Below are positions 28,941 to 41,749 of a DNA stretch of 64,000 nucleotides, in pieces. A model generated the notes under the pieces. That model was given only the letters and a program-made list of their open reading frames with translations, was not told where the DNA came from and did no database searches. The DNA is taken from positions 26,789,027 through 26,853,026 of the forward strand of contig NC_083646.1 in NCBI RefSeq assembly GCF_963576545.1, given 5' to 3'. This DNA is from Limanda limanda (lineage: Eukaryota; Chordata; Actinopteri; Pleuronectiformes; Pleuronectidae). A program made the position numbers and the translations under genes. The stretch's first letter is position 1. Each line of letters starts with the position of its first letter.

Positions 28941-31900
28941 ATGAAAGTCAAGGTTCTCTCGAGGAACCCGGATGACTACGTCCGGGAAACAAAGCTGGAT
29001 ATTCAACGTGGTAAGAGATACACTTGAAACTCATACAAGCTAAACACAGTTTAGCTAACACGATGCTAGCAGGATGCTAACTGGTCTTTGCTCAACAAAC
29101 AGCTCCTAAAAACACAGACACGCGAATTCTAGTAAATACCCACACTTCATAGCACGTGTAGCACAGCACGTAGCATTTCAAGTTACGTTGTCACCATATA
29201 GTTTCCTGTTGTCTGTAAACTTAAATATGACATATTTTCCTCCTGCCTATTTTTATTTTATATTTAACTTTCTTTTTTTATTATTGTATTTTCTATATTT
29301 ATAATTGCACAACAGCAAATTCCTTCTATGTGTAAACATGCTTGGCAATAAAACCCGATTCTGATTTCACATCCTACAGTAGTGACAACTTTAGTAAACA
29401 ACATGCATAAAGTTGAATCGCCTTACAGTTTGTGTGCAGGACCCACCATATCGTATTAGGTGAATCACTAGTAAACAGTTTAATTAATACAAGGGGCTGC
29501 ATAATATCCCCACATTCGTCAATTTAACCCACTTCAAAGTAAAGTTTGCATCCTTTTTTTTGACACAGATTTACATTCATCCTCATGCAACCGTATCATT
29601 GTGTCAGCTCATTAACAAGTGACTCTTCCGTCTGTAGTCCCTAGAAACTATGACCCAACCCTGCATCCATTTGAGGTGAACAGAGAGTACTGCCGGGCTC
29701 TGAATGCCACCAAGCTGGAGAGGGTGTTTGCCAAGCCCTTCCTGGCCTCTCTGGACGGGCACAGGGATGGGGTGAACTGCATGGCCAAGCACACAAAGAG
29801 CCTCTCCACCCTTCTGTCTGGCTCCTGTGATGGAGAGGTAACCAACCACCAGGATATACATGTGTTGCTTCAAATAATTCGATTTAAGCAATTTGATCTA
29901 TAGATGTTCCGATACGTTTTTCACTTCCTGATATTGATTCCAATACCTGTACTTTGCATATCGGCTGATCCAGAGAACCGATCGGATACCAGTACATGTT
30001 ACAAAATAGCAACTTACATTAACGTATTTTATCAGCTCTATGCTATTGTTTTTGTATGAACGTGAAGATTGTTATCATTGTTGTATAAACAGGAATATAA
30101 CTCTCATTCATTTAGATTCATATTCCATATATAACATCTTGTATATCCCTCACTAATCAGATTTTATCATTTGCTTTTAGTCACTCTTGTATTCACATAT
30201 GTACTGTTAAGTGTTTTTGCCTCCTTAACTTGATTTTTACCTTGGTTTCACATATTCCTGTGTGAATATGTTGCACTGATTAGTCTTTGCATCTGCTAAT
30301 CAAAATTTGAATGCCTGGTTTTACTGTAATTATTCATTTGTTTGTTAATTATATATTGTAAGGTGTCCTTACTACTAAAATTACCATTTGAGTAGTGCCA
30401 CCCTACAACAGTCCCTGCCAGTTACAGTACTGCTGTTTTGGACTGACAAAGATCAAGTCAGAAGAAGAAAAAAATACAGTTTTGTTTAATATAATATCAA
30501 ACTAATACCTTTTTCAGACATGACCTGCGGGTAAAGTCCGTCGAATTGGTTACAGAGTTAACACAGTGTTTGCCTTTCACACATGCACAACAAGTTCTCT
30601 GTGGGTTCACATCAGCAACAAATTCTCTTAATTATTTGGGCGAGAGGTGGAGCAGACAGAGAGAGGATGAGATGTATTAACTCTGCTGCAGAGGTCTCGT
30701 GCTTTTCTTGACAACACACACACCAGCGTCAGCTCTTGTCAGCACAATCTCTTCTGACACATTTGATGGTGTCTTGGTTTTCTTTTAGATCTTTTCACTT
30801 TTGTGCTGGTCACTTGTTAGTCTCACTTGCTCTCCGATGCCTAAACCAGCATTTTTGGAAGTATCAGAGTTATTTCTGTTGGAATTGGAACATCTTTGAT
30901 ATGAAGTGTGACATTGTACACACAACACTGACAGGATGTGTATTTGATCTTCAGGTGAGGGTGTGGGATCTGACCAAACGGGAATGTGTCCGCACACTCC
31001 AAGCCCATGAAGGTTTTGTCCGGGGAATGGTCGTGCGCTATTGTGGAACTTCCTTCTTCACGGTGACTGTTTCTTTTTACAACAACATAAAAAAGTTTTT
31101 AACTGACCTCCTAGTTTTTGGTTGACTCATTGTTATGCTCTATGTAAAACAGGCTGGTGACGACAAGACCATCAAACAGTGGAAAATGGAGGCACCAGGT
31201 TACGGAGAGGAAGAGGAGCCGCTCAACACTATTCTGGGCAAGGTATGATCTCTGACTATCTGATATAATTGTTATCGATGTTTTTCACTTTTTTAAATCC
31301 GCCAATGGGGTAATTTTTTCATTAGCATTTGTTAGCTAGTTAGCAGGATTATTCAAAGACTACTGAACCGATCTCCACGAAATGCAGTGGAGGGCAAGGG
31401 CATGATGCAAGGAAGAACTCATTCAAATTTGAGTTAAATAATATTTTTATTCTCATTGCTTTGAATGTTTTCTTTATTTATGGTAATATACTTTGACTGT
31501 GTTTATAACAGGGTTATAAGTTACTATATTATAATCAAGGACAATTGTAGTTGCATCATCAGTGAAGGGTCAAATTATGATAACAATTCTTGTCTCTCTT
31601 AGACTGTGTTCACAGGACTGGACCATCATCAGAAGGACAATGTGCTTGCAACATGTGGCCAGCAGGTGGACATCTGGGACGAGCAGAGGAGTAGCCCAAT
31701 CCGTTCCTTCACCTGGGGTGTAGACAGCTTCAGCTCTGTCCGCTTCAACCCGGTGGAGGTGAGACACTCACCGTTTAACACACTAACAGTTTTCAATGTT
31801 CAAAGTTATTGTCAGACTTATCTAAAGCTGCCACGCCACAGAAACTTTTTAAATAGGTTGTGTTTCTCCACAGACTGAACTTCTTGCAAGTTGTGCCTCT

Positions 31901-34900
31901 GACCGAAGTATCGTTCTGTATGACATGAGAGAATCTGCACCTCTCAAAAAGGTGGGCATGTGTCATTAGGCTGTTTCAGGAATGAGCCTTCTTCTCTGCT
32001 TCTGTACAAGGCAACGATAAGAAATATAACTTCTGCATGTTTTCTTTTTCAGGTTATCATGACAATGAGGAGCAACACTCTATGCTGGAATCCTATGGAA
32101 GCATATTATTTCACTTGTGCAAATGAGGACTACAAGTGAGTTAAAGAATGAAGGAAATCAATGTGTAAACTTTCAATGAGACATTTATATTCTGACAGCT
32201 TTTTGTAAACAGTGTCACTAAAAGAGCTGATTTGTGTGTCTCACCAGCCTCTACACATACGACATGAGGTACCTGAAGCAGCCAGTCACAGTGCACATGG
32301 ACCATGTCTCAGCAGTGCTGGACGTGGACTACTCTCCCACCGGGAAAGAGTTTGTATCTGCCAGTTTTGACAAGACCATCCGCCTCTTCCCAAAGGACGT
32401 CGGCCGCAGCAGGTCAGTTACGCCAGGGAAAATGATAATCCTAGTCTCTGCCTTATATTTTTACTGTGATGTTATCACTGGTCTATAGTCATAAGGCTTG
32501 TCAGCTCTGGTACCACAGAAGAGTCAGAGGAACACATTTTCCTTTTATCCAATTAAGACCTGGGATGCCCTTCAAAAAAGCAGTTTTCTGAAAAGATTGC
32601 CCTAAAACCTTTATTTTACAGCAGATAGAAACATTAAATGTCAAACATGTGGAAGCTTATCCCTTTGGCTTTTATTATGAGTCATTGCTTTTGCCTTGGA
32701 ACCTGGATATGACTGTAAATAATAACATTTGCCAACATGTCAATACCTTTTCCATCTGCATTTGGCATTTTTGATGACAATGCACATCATCGGTCACAGA
32801 CAACACCATATAAAGCAGGGGTGCATCTCATCCAATATATATGTATAGGTTGCATCTGGGTTCAGTGCGATAATATAGTGGCTAATATTTATTTGTAGTT
32901 TTGTTTCTGGAATCTATAAAGTACATCTACTTTTCATAGGGCTGTCCCTTTTTCAAATTGAGTTTGGGGGCTGCCTCACTTGGCTGGACAGCTAACAGTT
33001 GAGCTCACAGATTGCTATTGGTAAATAGTTGACAAACAGCCTCACCATTGATTTGTTGCTTAGCAAACTATGGTGTAGAACCCAAAACACTTCCACAAGC
33101 CGATTCTCAGATGCTTTGATGTCGTGATTATTTGCTCAGGACGGCTTTGCTTGCTAGCGTCCACCATTGTCGTAGCAAAACAATGTAACAATACTGAGTC
33201 ACTATACGGATGCCTCAAGAGAGGAGGTAATAGGTCAAGGCGACAGTTATCGCCCTCTGCTGGATCAGGAGACACATGATTTCAGACGCTCTGATGTGCT
33301 GCTAGATTGAATATTTTGAAATCAAACAGGTCATTACAGTAAACATGAACTTCCCCGCCGAGCTCGACTGAATGTTTGAATTTCGAATTAAAGGTGACAG
33401 CCTTACATTATAATAACTTTATAAATCCTTTGTAACCATCAGAACGTGTTGACCTTAATGGTTTATTAGCATTGGAGCTAAAAAAAAAGGTTTACATGAT
33501 TATCTTTACCATACTGTTAAACATCAATACATGAAGGTTAAAAGTCTGTATTAACACTGTTGCACTGAAAGTGTTTTTGGTTTTCACTGATAAAGGTCTG
33601 CTTTAAATAATCCAGCTTTAGACCTCAACGTATCATTGTTTGTAATTGGCCTTTTTCATAAAAGACAATGTCACATGTCCCTCTAGCAAAAGCTCAGGAG
33701 TCAATACTGAAAGTAATGATGTTTGAATGCTTTTTTGGGCTCATTGTCACATCGTCATGGGTCTCTTGAATAGAACAGACCCATTGAATAATGTTATAAA
33801 TAAGTCCTGTGCTTTTTCTATTATGACTACTGTATGCCTACTATAAAAAAAAAGGTCTATTGGTTTACATAGCTGATAATAGTAGATAGGTGCCTGATGC
33901 TGTTGTGGGGGTGCTTGTTTTGACTGACTGTCTTAGCCCAAAACACTTCCATTGTTTGGTTGCTATGTGCAAAATGGTACATAGAGTACTGTTTATACAC
34001 TTGTCAGGCTCCACACACACATGTTGTGTTACAGTTACTGGGGCATGTTGCCAGACAGCATCACAGAGTGGGTAGGTGCGAACCATAGTCTGTAGTGTAG
34101 GAAAAGTTAAAATCACCTGAAACTATATGGCAGTTATGGAGCCAGTGTGGATACAACCAGACACTGGCTCAGCTGAATTGAACACAGTTGTTTATATGTT
34201 GTCAAATAATAAATGTTATATATTGCAAAACAAGATTACTACATAATCCACAAGAACTAACCGGAAGTAAACCTTTCTAAGTGAACCATAAATCCACTAC
34301 ATCCACTACACCGACAGTATTATTTTAATGATTTAATGTTTTCTATCAAGAGTCAATCCTTTAAACCATGACTGGAATTGTTCATAACTGTAAATATGTC
34401 CTAACTATTCTAATAATGATGGTGGAGGTTCTCCAACCCTAACAAAGTAGTCACGGTTATGTTTGTCCAGTTTCCTATAAACAGTCAACGTCGGTTCTTG
34501 ACTGCAATTTCTCCCAACCTCAATGAAGTAGTAATTTTAACTCAAACTGGGATCTTACCGAACTGAGTCCATTATTTTTACCTTTACCATTTTTCGCAAC
34601 AGCGTTTTGGAATGTTTTTTTTAGAAAGTACATAATAACAATGTTGTCCTGTCCCATTTGTGTGTCGTCAAAGTACTTGAATTGAGTCAAACTTTAGTTT
34701 TTGTTATTTTCCTAACTGCTAGCTGAGACCTTGTACTTCCTTATTTTTATTGTTTTTCTTTACTTTTGTTACATTCAGGGAAGTGTACCACACCAAACGC
34801 ATGCAACATGTCATCTGCGTCAAGTGGTCGTCAGACAGCAAGTACGTCCTGAGTGGCTCTGACGAAATGAACATTCGACTGTGGAAAGCCAACGCAGCTG

Positions 34901-37900
34901 AGAAACTAGGAATGGTGAGTCCCGCCTCGTCTTTTCTACATCACATTCCTGCTTTCATGGCTTCATACTCAAGACAACTTGTTTCTGATTGGCTGCTTTT
35001 AGATAATTCCCTCATCAAAATGTCTGCGACCAATCAATAGCTGTATTTCCTTCTTCTGCCGGACATACTGTATACTGTATCTCCCTCCTGTATAATCTGA
35101 ATGTGTTTTATGAGTTGGCTGCATTTTTTCGACACTGCCATGGCCCTGCGCCCATCTCAGCTGGGTTAGTGTGGGTGACGATGCCAGGAGTTACCGCACT
35201 GCTGTTGCCAAATGCCCTGATGAATGCTGACTTAGGGTAGAATCACTCTCAATAAGTACAATGTACTAATTGGCACAGGAGCTCTTGTGTCAGGTGGAAG
35301 TCCCAAAAAAAAACGTGCAGTTGTTTTACACATCCTCTCTGACTTGTAGTATATCCTTGTTTTGTTAGTGACTACCCCATCTATTTTATAAGATAACTGG
35401 GTTAGCTGAACCAATGGCCCCATTCTTGTGTTATTCTCAACTAACTAACAAATAAAGCTCCAGTAAAATGCCGGGGAGTGTGTCAGTAGCCCAAATACGA
35501 GTCATGACTCTGTAATAAAGACCCGTGGCTTCTCGCGTGCCATCTCCAGCAGTCATCTTTCATCCCTAATCAGATTCTCTCTTGCTTATTCTCTTAATGC
35601 AGCTCCGGAGTGGAAAATTGGCCCGCTTTTGGCACTTGTTTTACTGTCACTGTGTGAGAGAAGATTTATTCGCAAGCTTTGCACTTAAAGAGATCAGACA
35701 AGGGCTGCTCCTATCAGCAGTTTAAATCGGCCAATCACTTAAAGCGGGCTACTCCCGACCATAATGAAGCATTAACAATCAAGTTGTACTTTAATTATCA
35801 AGAAATGCTGAAATGCTGATTCAAGGCTTCACGAGTGTCTGAACTGATTGGGACTTCTCCATCAGCTGCTGCAAACACACCACTCGTTTTTTTTTCCCTC
35901 TAAAAACTTTATAGGCAGCAGCCTTTGAGTCCAGTGTTAAATTAGATACTTTGTATTTTAGACCCGGAGGTTGTATCAATCCGCTCCCATTTATTCTCAG
36001 TCAATATAAATGTATGTGCTAGGCAATACCGATGCCTTCCCCCCTGTGCCGGTCCACAAGTGATTCTGCTCCTCTGCTCGTCTCTTATCACCCACAAGCA
36101 GAGAATCTCCATGATAATCCACTAAATGAACACCTATGTTCCTGGATAAACGTGTCGTCGCACCAAGTTGCGTCACTAGCTGCGGGAAGAACCTCTCTGC
36201 CGTCAACAGGAGTGCGGATGTGTCTGCTCGACTCCAGATTATATTGAAAAAACTCTTATCACGATAATCTTTTTGATATGAATCGATAGCAATATATATC
36301 GCAATATAAATAAAACGAGCAACACTGCACTTAGGCCTATTACTCTGCGCTGGTCAACAAGCGACTCTGCTATTCTAAATTTTTCTAATCACTCACACTT
36401 AGAACAGATCTTTATAAAAGCCTGCTGAATTCATATTTATGTTCGCGCTCGTCTCTGTCCCTCTTCACACTCAAATTGATAACCGCATTTATTTAGTTAT
36501 TAAACGTTCCGGTCACTTTAACCCTGATGTCATGACTGTGTCACAGCAGGGGAATGTTTATCGCACGGTGTGTTTAAATCGCAGGTCAGAGGGTGAGAGA
36601 GGAGGAGTCAGACTCCGACAGCAGAGTACAGTAGGAACCGACCTTTAATGAGCGTCTGTCCTGATCCTGAAGCAGCGGTGGTTATAATTATTCAGCGGTG
36701 GAAACTCGCTAAAACAATGAACCTAGCAGAAAACATGAGTAGATTATATTTTATGTTTTATCAATGCGTCTGAGGATACAACATCCGCATCGCCCTGCAT
36801 CTAATAATCAGAAATGTCCACACCTCTGTGCAGGCCCAAACACATTGCTCTGTGTGTCAACCTAACCTGACGTGGATGTAACTCTATTTCAGCCACCTGA
36901 TTGGTTCTGTGCGGTGCTATTCTCATTCGCTGTTCGTGTTGTCTGTCAAAACATGGATGGAATAAGTTTGCTGACGTATTGGGAATGTCTCATATTTCTA
37001 TCGAGGAAAAGTTCTATATCGTGATAATTAGCTTTATCGTTTTATAGTCCAACCCTAACTCCAAAAGCAAACTCTAAGCACTGCACGGGTCCCAAGAACC
37101 TCGGACCAGTGTCAGTCAACACGCAAAGTGAGTGAATGTCAGTGGGGGACTGAGGACATGCAGCAGGGCAATACGGCAGAGTACAAAGACACTGGACATC
37201 CAATGTGTGCCTTCCTCGAAGCAGCAGCGGCAGCAGCCATCCTGCAGCGGCGGGTCAGTTCTGTTGTGAACCTACAGTACCGTTAAAGGAATAGTACCGT
37301 GACGTTTGGCACCGACTTCGTATCAAGGCATAATTTCAATCATTATGTTTTAAATGACAATGATACCTCTTTGATTCAAGCCATTATGTTTGTTGCTTCA
37401 TTTCACCCGTCTTTCAAGACTGCTTCACCCGCAGTTAAAGTCCTGCTCTTTTTGTAGACAGGATGTGCTTTTTTTCTGGTAGATTACAGTTGGCACCTTG
37501 TTGTAGCCCAGTCAACTTAAGGTAGAGAAGAAGATTTACCCTTTTCACTTTGAATAATACACATTACGTGCTTTTCACACAGTCTCTCTAAGCAGCTATT
37601 TTCTAGTTTCTGTCCTTAGTTGCTTTCATTCGTCTCCAGAAGTTTTTTGTCTCACCATGGTGCATAGTGCTGTTTACTGGAAAGTAACACCTCTGTTGCA
37701 TTTAGATACACACAAGGCTAGCCTTGTGTGTATCTGAGGGGAGATAGTGTAGTCCGGGATCAGCATCTAACAGGTCTTCTCTTACAAACTGAATCAGAGA
37801 GAAATCATTGCTTTAATTAGAATAAGAGCTTTCGATGAGGGCGGACGGAGCCAGGGCCAGTCCGACTAACTGCTGGTTTTTATGAGAGATGGAGAGGGAG

Positions 37901-39652
37901 CGATGTTACGGAGCTGGTGTCTTCACTTTTTAACAGACATCAACTCAGATCTGAATGAGGATGTTGTCAAGCTGGAGATGCTGCCTACTGTGTCCACCAA
38001 CATCTTGTGATGTAAAACACAACACTGTAACGGTTTAAAGATTGTTAGTCTTAGATTATGCAGCAAATTTAAAATAATATAGTTGCCATCCTATATTTAC
38101 ATTTGTCTGTGGAAAATACTCATCACTGGAATCAAGACATTTGAGATAACATTTACCTCACCACAGGAAACTCGGATGCTGGGAAGGATCTAAGTTGATG
38201 ATATAAGTTTAATACCTGTAATGAGGCCTCAGACTCATTTTCATGTGGAGTTACAACACTACAGAGTTGTGTTATCCTTCCTGCTCTGATCTTCAGTAGA
38301 GACAGTAGAAAAATACTGTTCACAGTAGAAAACATGACAGAATTAGCCTTTTAGTCCTGAAACAGTGATCCTCGACTCACAACCAAGCCGTACTATCTGA
38401 CCTGACTCTGGACCTCCCCATTTACAAATATCACTGCATTGCATTCACTCTAAAGCAGATCTAATCTCTGGTGAAGACAATTCATTACAAAAAACCTACA
38501 AACAATTTCCTGTTATTTTGGCCCAACAGTCCTCATAAAGAAATCCCATTTAAATCCACGAGATCCGGACTTTAATTTATATATTTAAATTCTACACACT
38601 CATAAATATTAGTCCCCTTAACATTATTTTCTTTTCATCAAAATCCAGCAACTCTGAGAAATCAATGAAATTGTTTAAATCAAATTGATCAAATCAAACG
38701 TTGCCCATAATACTGGTAGTTCAGGAATCAGTCATCTTTCTAACTGCAGACAGACTGGGTGGCTATTTAGTTTGGAGAACACCACAGCATTTATTTCTTC
38801 TCCACACGTCTTGTTATGCCACATTTCTCTTTTCCCACTGGATTTTTCCATAGTTTTCGCCTGTTGCTTGACTCTCTGTCGTCATTTCTTCCACTGTGGT
38901 GTCATTTAGCTGGCCCCCAGAGAGAGGGCAGCTGTCAACTACAGTCAGAAGCTGAAGGAGAAGTTCCAGCACCACCCGCAGATCCGACGCATCGCTCACC
39001 ACCGACATCTACCCAAGAACATCTACCACGAGAGCAAAGAGCTGCGGACCATGAAAGAGGCTCGCCGTAGGAAGTAAGTTTCCATTGTGTTGATGTTGCT
39101 GTAGGAACTGAACTTTGAACTTAGCTGCAGGAATGAAGTTCCCTCTACGTCCATGTAGAGGTAATGGGGACGGATCTATGCAATCACACAAGCCTAATGG
39201 AAAATCACACAGATCGGACTGCCCCAGCATGACACTGTCTCAACAGACCTCCCATGCACATTTACAGCTTGTTTGGTGGATTGATTGTTCCAGTTTGCCC
39301 TGTGGTCAGTGATTCATAGCTCAGTCCACAGCTCTGTTTTCTAATTACAGGCAGGACAGTGATATGTCAGACGTGTGTTTGGACTTGTGAATGATTTACC
39401 ATGTGTGTGTTATGCATTATTTTAAGGGTACATTAGTGCGGTCACTGACGTAGGTGTTGGGTCAATAGTCTCATATTCAATCTCTCCTCATATGTGTTTG
39501 CTCACCCCCTCCTCCCATTCTTTCCTGAATTTCCTGTATTCTCAAACTCTTCTTTGCTTTTTAGGGAGAGGAACGTCCGCAAGCACAGCAAACCAGGAAG
39601 TGTTCCTGTGGTGTCTGAGAAGGAGAAGCATGTCGTCACTGTGTTGAAATAA
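28941..39652 (+). CDS. dcaf13: DDB1- and CUL4-associated factor 13 (Sof1-type WD40), complete
   Basis: Eleven coding exons: 28941-29010, 29638-29837, 30955-31062, 31153-31242, 31603-31758, 31874-31951, 32053-32135, 32248-32412, 34779-34914, 38910-39073 and 39565-39652 (TAA). The product is 445 aa, the same length I recall for human. It starts MKVKVLSRNPDDYVRETKL. WD40 blades fill about 60-355, with GHRDGVNCMAKH, VRVWDLTKRECVRTLQAHEG, GDDKTIKQWKM, CGQQVDIWDEQR, ASDRSIVLYDMR, MDHVSAVLDVDYSPTGKEFV and SDEMNIRLWKANA. The basic C-terminal Sof1 domain (about 356-445) contains KLKEKFQHHPQIRRIAHHRH and HSKPGSV. The protein acts in the nucleolus in small-subunit pre-rRNA processing and can bind DDB1-CUL4; the YDMR sites are candidate contacts. 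The head-to-head neighbour is slc25a32. Intron 8 (2.4 kb) and intron 9 (4.0 kb) carry repeats; I found no convincing intronic snoRNA. Confidence 0.97.
29903..30100. repeat. Possible DNA-transposon relic, dcaf13 intron 2
   Basis: TAGATGTTCCGATACGTTTT with CATATCGGCTGATCC and ACCGATCGGATACC resembles the 'GATCCGATAC' style ends of teleost non-autonomous elements. The right end is not found, so the call is weak. Confidence 0.3.
31340..31430 (+). repeat. Interspersed repeat, 'contACTACTGAACCG' family copy 1
   Basis: TTATTCAAAGACTACTGAAC, then CGATCTCCACGAAATGCAGT, then GGAGGGCAAGGGCATGATGC. Related decayed copies occur at 49081-49180 and 52401-52515. I recall this 'AAAACTACTGAACCGATTTCC..GAAACTTGGTGGAGGG' block as very common in teleost DNA; I cannot name its family. 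Confidence 0.5.
36000..37062. mobile_element. Candidate non-autonomous DNA transposon in dcaf13 intron 9
   Basis: The right end, TATCGTTTTATAGTCCAACC followed by CTAA (about 37036-37058), and the internal TATATATCGCAATATAAATA (about 36292-36312) are typical of elements beginning TAGGGTTGGAC. Two internal blocks, 36021-36111 and 36333-36407, resemble each other (GGTC.ACAAG.GA.TCTGCT and TCACCCACA-like ends). No intact transposase is present. The left end is not located. Confidence 0.4.
37704..37735. repeat. Perfect 32-bp palindrome
   Basis: AGATACACACAAGGCT is followed with no spacer by its exact reverse complement. It lies in dcaf13 intron 9 outside any recognised repeat. No function can be assigned from the sequence. 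Confidence 0.95.
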
Positions 39653-40380
39653 ACCGATTCGCAGAAGAGAATGGACAACCCGGGGACTGTCAGCAGGAGA
39701 TGAGCTCAAGATCTCAACCGCATGGGACTTGTTAGGACTGATCTAAGTTGAGAATAAAAAACACCACAACTTGTTCATTTTGGGAAAGTGGGAGCTAAGC
39801 ATCACTCAAGGACACAGATCATCTCATACAAGAAGAAAAAATATTATGTTGGGTTCACCTGCTGCTACAATGTAAGGGAGCAGCTTTGCTTTTTCATTAA
39901 TTTCAGTTTATTATTAGGATTCCTTTTAGTCCAGATTTTGGTCTAACTTCCGGACTAATCCCTTTTTTTTTTTTGTACAAATTTGCATTTTCCATAACAG
40001 GAGCCAAGATTCCCCAACTGTTGAATAACTTAAGGATGGATTAAACTGAATGTACCTTAAGTTGGAATCTATTAATTGTAACAAATTATGTTCCTTATGT
40101 TCCTTGTGTCTTTAAGGATTCAGGTCATATTATGCATTTCCCATTACGTCTAAATATAAAACTGGATTTATCTGTTTTGAATAGACACATGACCTCCTCT
40201 CTATCACACTGGCTGGTTTCTTTTTTATTGTATTAGACATCAGAAAACATTTCCTATCTGTTGTTAAACCTTATTCCCTATAGACAAGGTAATGTTTTTA
40301 AAAAACATATCTATAGGTATGGGATGGCCAAACTGTTCAATGATGTGTATTTATAATAAAAAAGACGTCTGGTGAAAACA
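39653..40380 (+). other. dcaf13 3' UTR
   Basis: Two candidate polyadenylation signals follow the stop: AATAAA at 39753-39758 and AATAAA at 40355-40360. The second is followed by GT-rich sequence (TGTTGTTTGG) and looks stronger. From 40381 to 41057 I see no gene. Confidence 0.55.
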
Positions 40381-41057
40381 TGTTGTTTGGAAGTGTAATG
40401 ATCTAAATCTCTCAGAGTTTCAACTTGGTGTTTGACTTGTTGGCGCAGATCACTGCACTGGTGCTAATTTACTTACAAGCCTAATCAGGTAGAGACTCTA
40501 TCCTCTTAATGTTGTCCTTCAAATCCTATCAACACTGCAGCCTGAGACACTGAGAGCACACAGGCTGTCTGTGGGAAAGTCCTGAGGATCAAGTGGAGGG
40601 ACTTTCAGCTGGGTCCACAGCTGAGAAATACAAGATGTGGCTATGGTAGGTGTGCAGCAGGGTTGACAGAAACACTGTGGTGTAATCTAAGACTGATGGA
40701 TGTGTGGAGCTGGTGTCAGTTCTGTTTTTAGCAATAATTGAGTCTTGTGGCATTTGCAGTGAACATATGAGCCCAGTCCTGTATTATGACCAATTCCATC
40801 TACAATTCCCTTTGAAATATGGCTGCAACTATTAATATCTTATTAAAACCTTATAGTGTATCCATTAAAGTTCGCATCACTTTTAAATAAAATTTGTCAG
40901 GTCAAAAAAATTATTTTTAATTTTACTTTAAGATTTTTTTTAATATTGTTTGTCATTGTAAAAGTTTGTGACAGTGAATTTATGTTTTTCTTTTCTTAAA
41001 AGTAAATCAAAAAGTTTGAAAGTGAGCATGACACATGTAACTGTATTGTTTTTTTTT

Positions 41058-41697
41058 CTTTATTCAAGAGCGTGGTCTTTTGGTGTAAGAGCATGACTTA
41101 CTGGTTTCAAGTTCTGATTTTGTAATGCCTTCTCTCAAAACTGTCCTGTTTACCTGCTTGTACTTAGATTTTCTATGCTTGTGCTCACACTGCGCGATTG
41201 CACGCGGTTGCTCAGACAGATGTCCTGCGTTCCCGCTACAGCTAATCTTCTCCCACTTTCCTAGTGCTTTTGTGTGCACGTGAAATGAAATGTCCTACCC
41301 TTGTTGTGTTTGCTTCCTTTTGTGAACTATGTACATGTGGTCACTTTAACTTGGTTCGTGCATTTCCACTCTTGAAGTCAAGCTAACAAACCTACAACTA
41401 AGGCAAGACGATTTCATTTATTATCATTACACCTGGAGTTTTACTGTTGGTACTTTTTTCACAAAACAACTAAAGTGCTGACTGGTGCACAGAAGTAGCT
41501 TCAGTGCAAGGAAATCTGTCTAAGCAACAAAACATATTCAGTCCAAGTGCAAAGTTTGAGCACAAGCAGAGCAAATCTAAGCACAACGGGCTTTTTGTGT
41601 GCAAGTGCAGGGTTGTGAGTAAAAGCATTGCACCATCTGAACATGAAATCAAAAAGTCCTGCTCTCAAACTGAAAGATATGTTCTTTAATAAAGAGA
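41058..41697. mobile_element. Long-armed foldback element between dcaf13 and rims2
   Basis: The left arm (about 41058-41250) and the reverse complement of the right arm (about 41490-41697) align through TCTTTATT, a GTAAGAGCA/GAGAGCAGGACTT block, TTTTACTCACAAC/CTTCTCTCAAAAC, TTAGATTT, TGCTTGTGCTCA and TTGCT(C/T)AGACAGAT. Arms of about 200 bp flank a loop of about 240 bp. There is no transposase, so it is a MITE-type element. Divergence between the arms suggests age. Confidence 0.7.
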
Positions 41698-41749
41698 TAA
41701 AAGTATTGCTTAAGCTTTTTATTTTCACAACCTTTGTCACATCTGGCAA

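Noticed and set aside
33060..34116. Second dispersed repeat pair (shared CCCAAAACACTTCCA at about 33080 and 33938)
   Set aside because: Only about 15 bp match; the surrounding sequence does not align well enough by eye.
29011..38909. Intronic C/D snoRNA in dcaf13
   Set aside because: dcaf13 is a ribosome-biogenesis gene, so I looked for RTGATGA with CTGA pairs in its introns. No convincing C-box/D-box pair with terminal stems was found.
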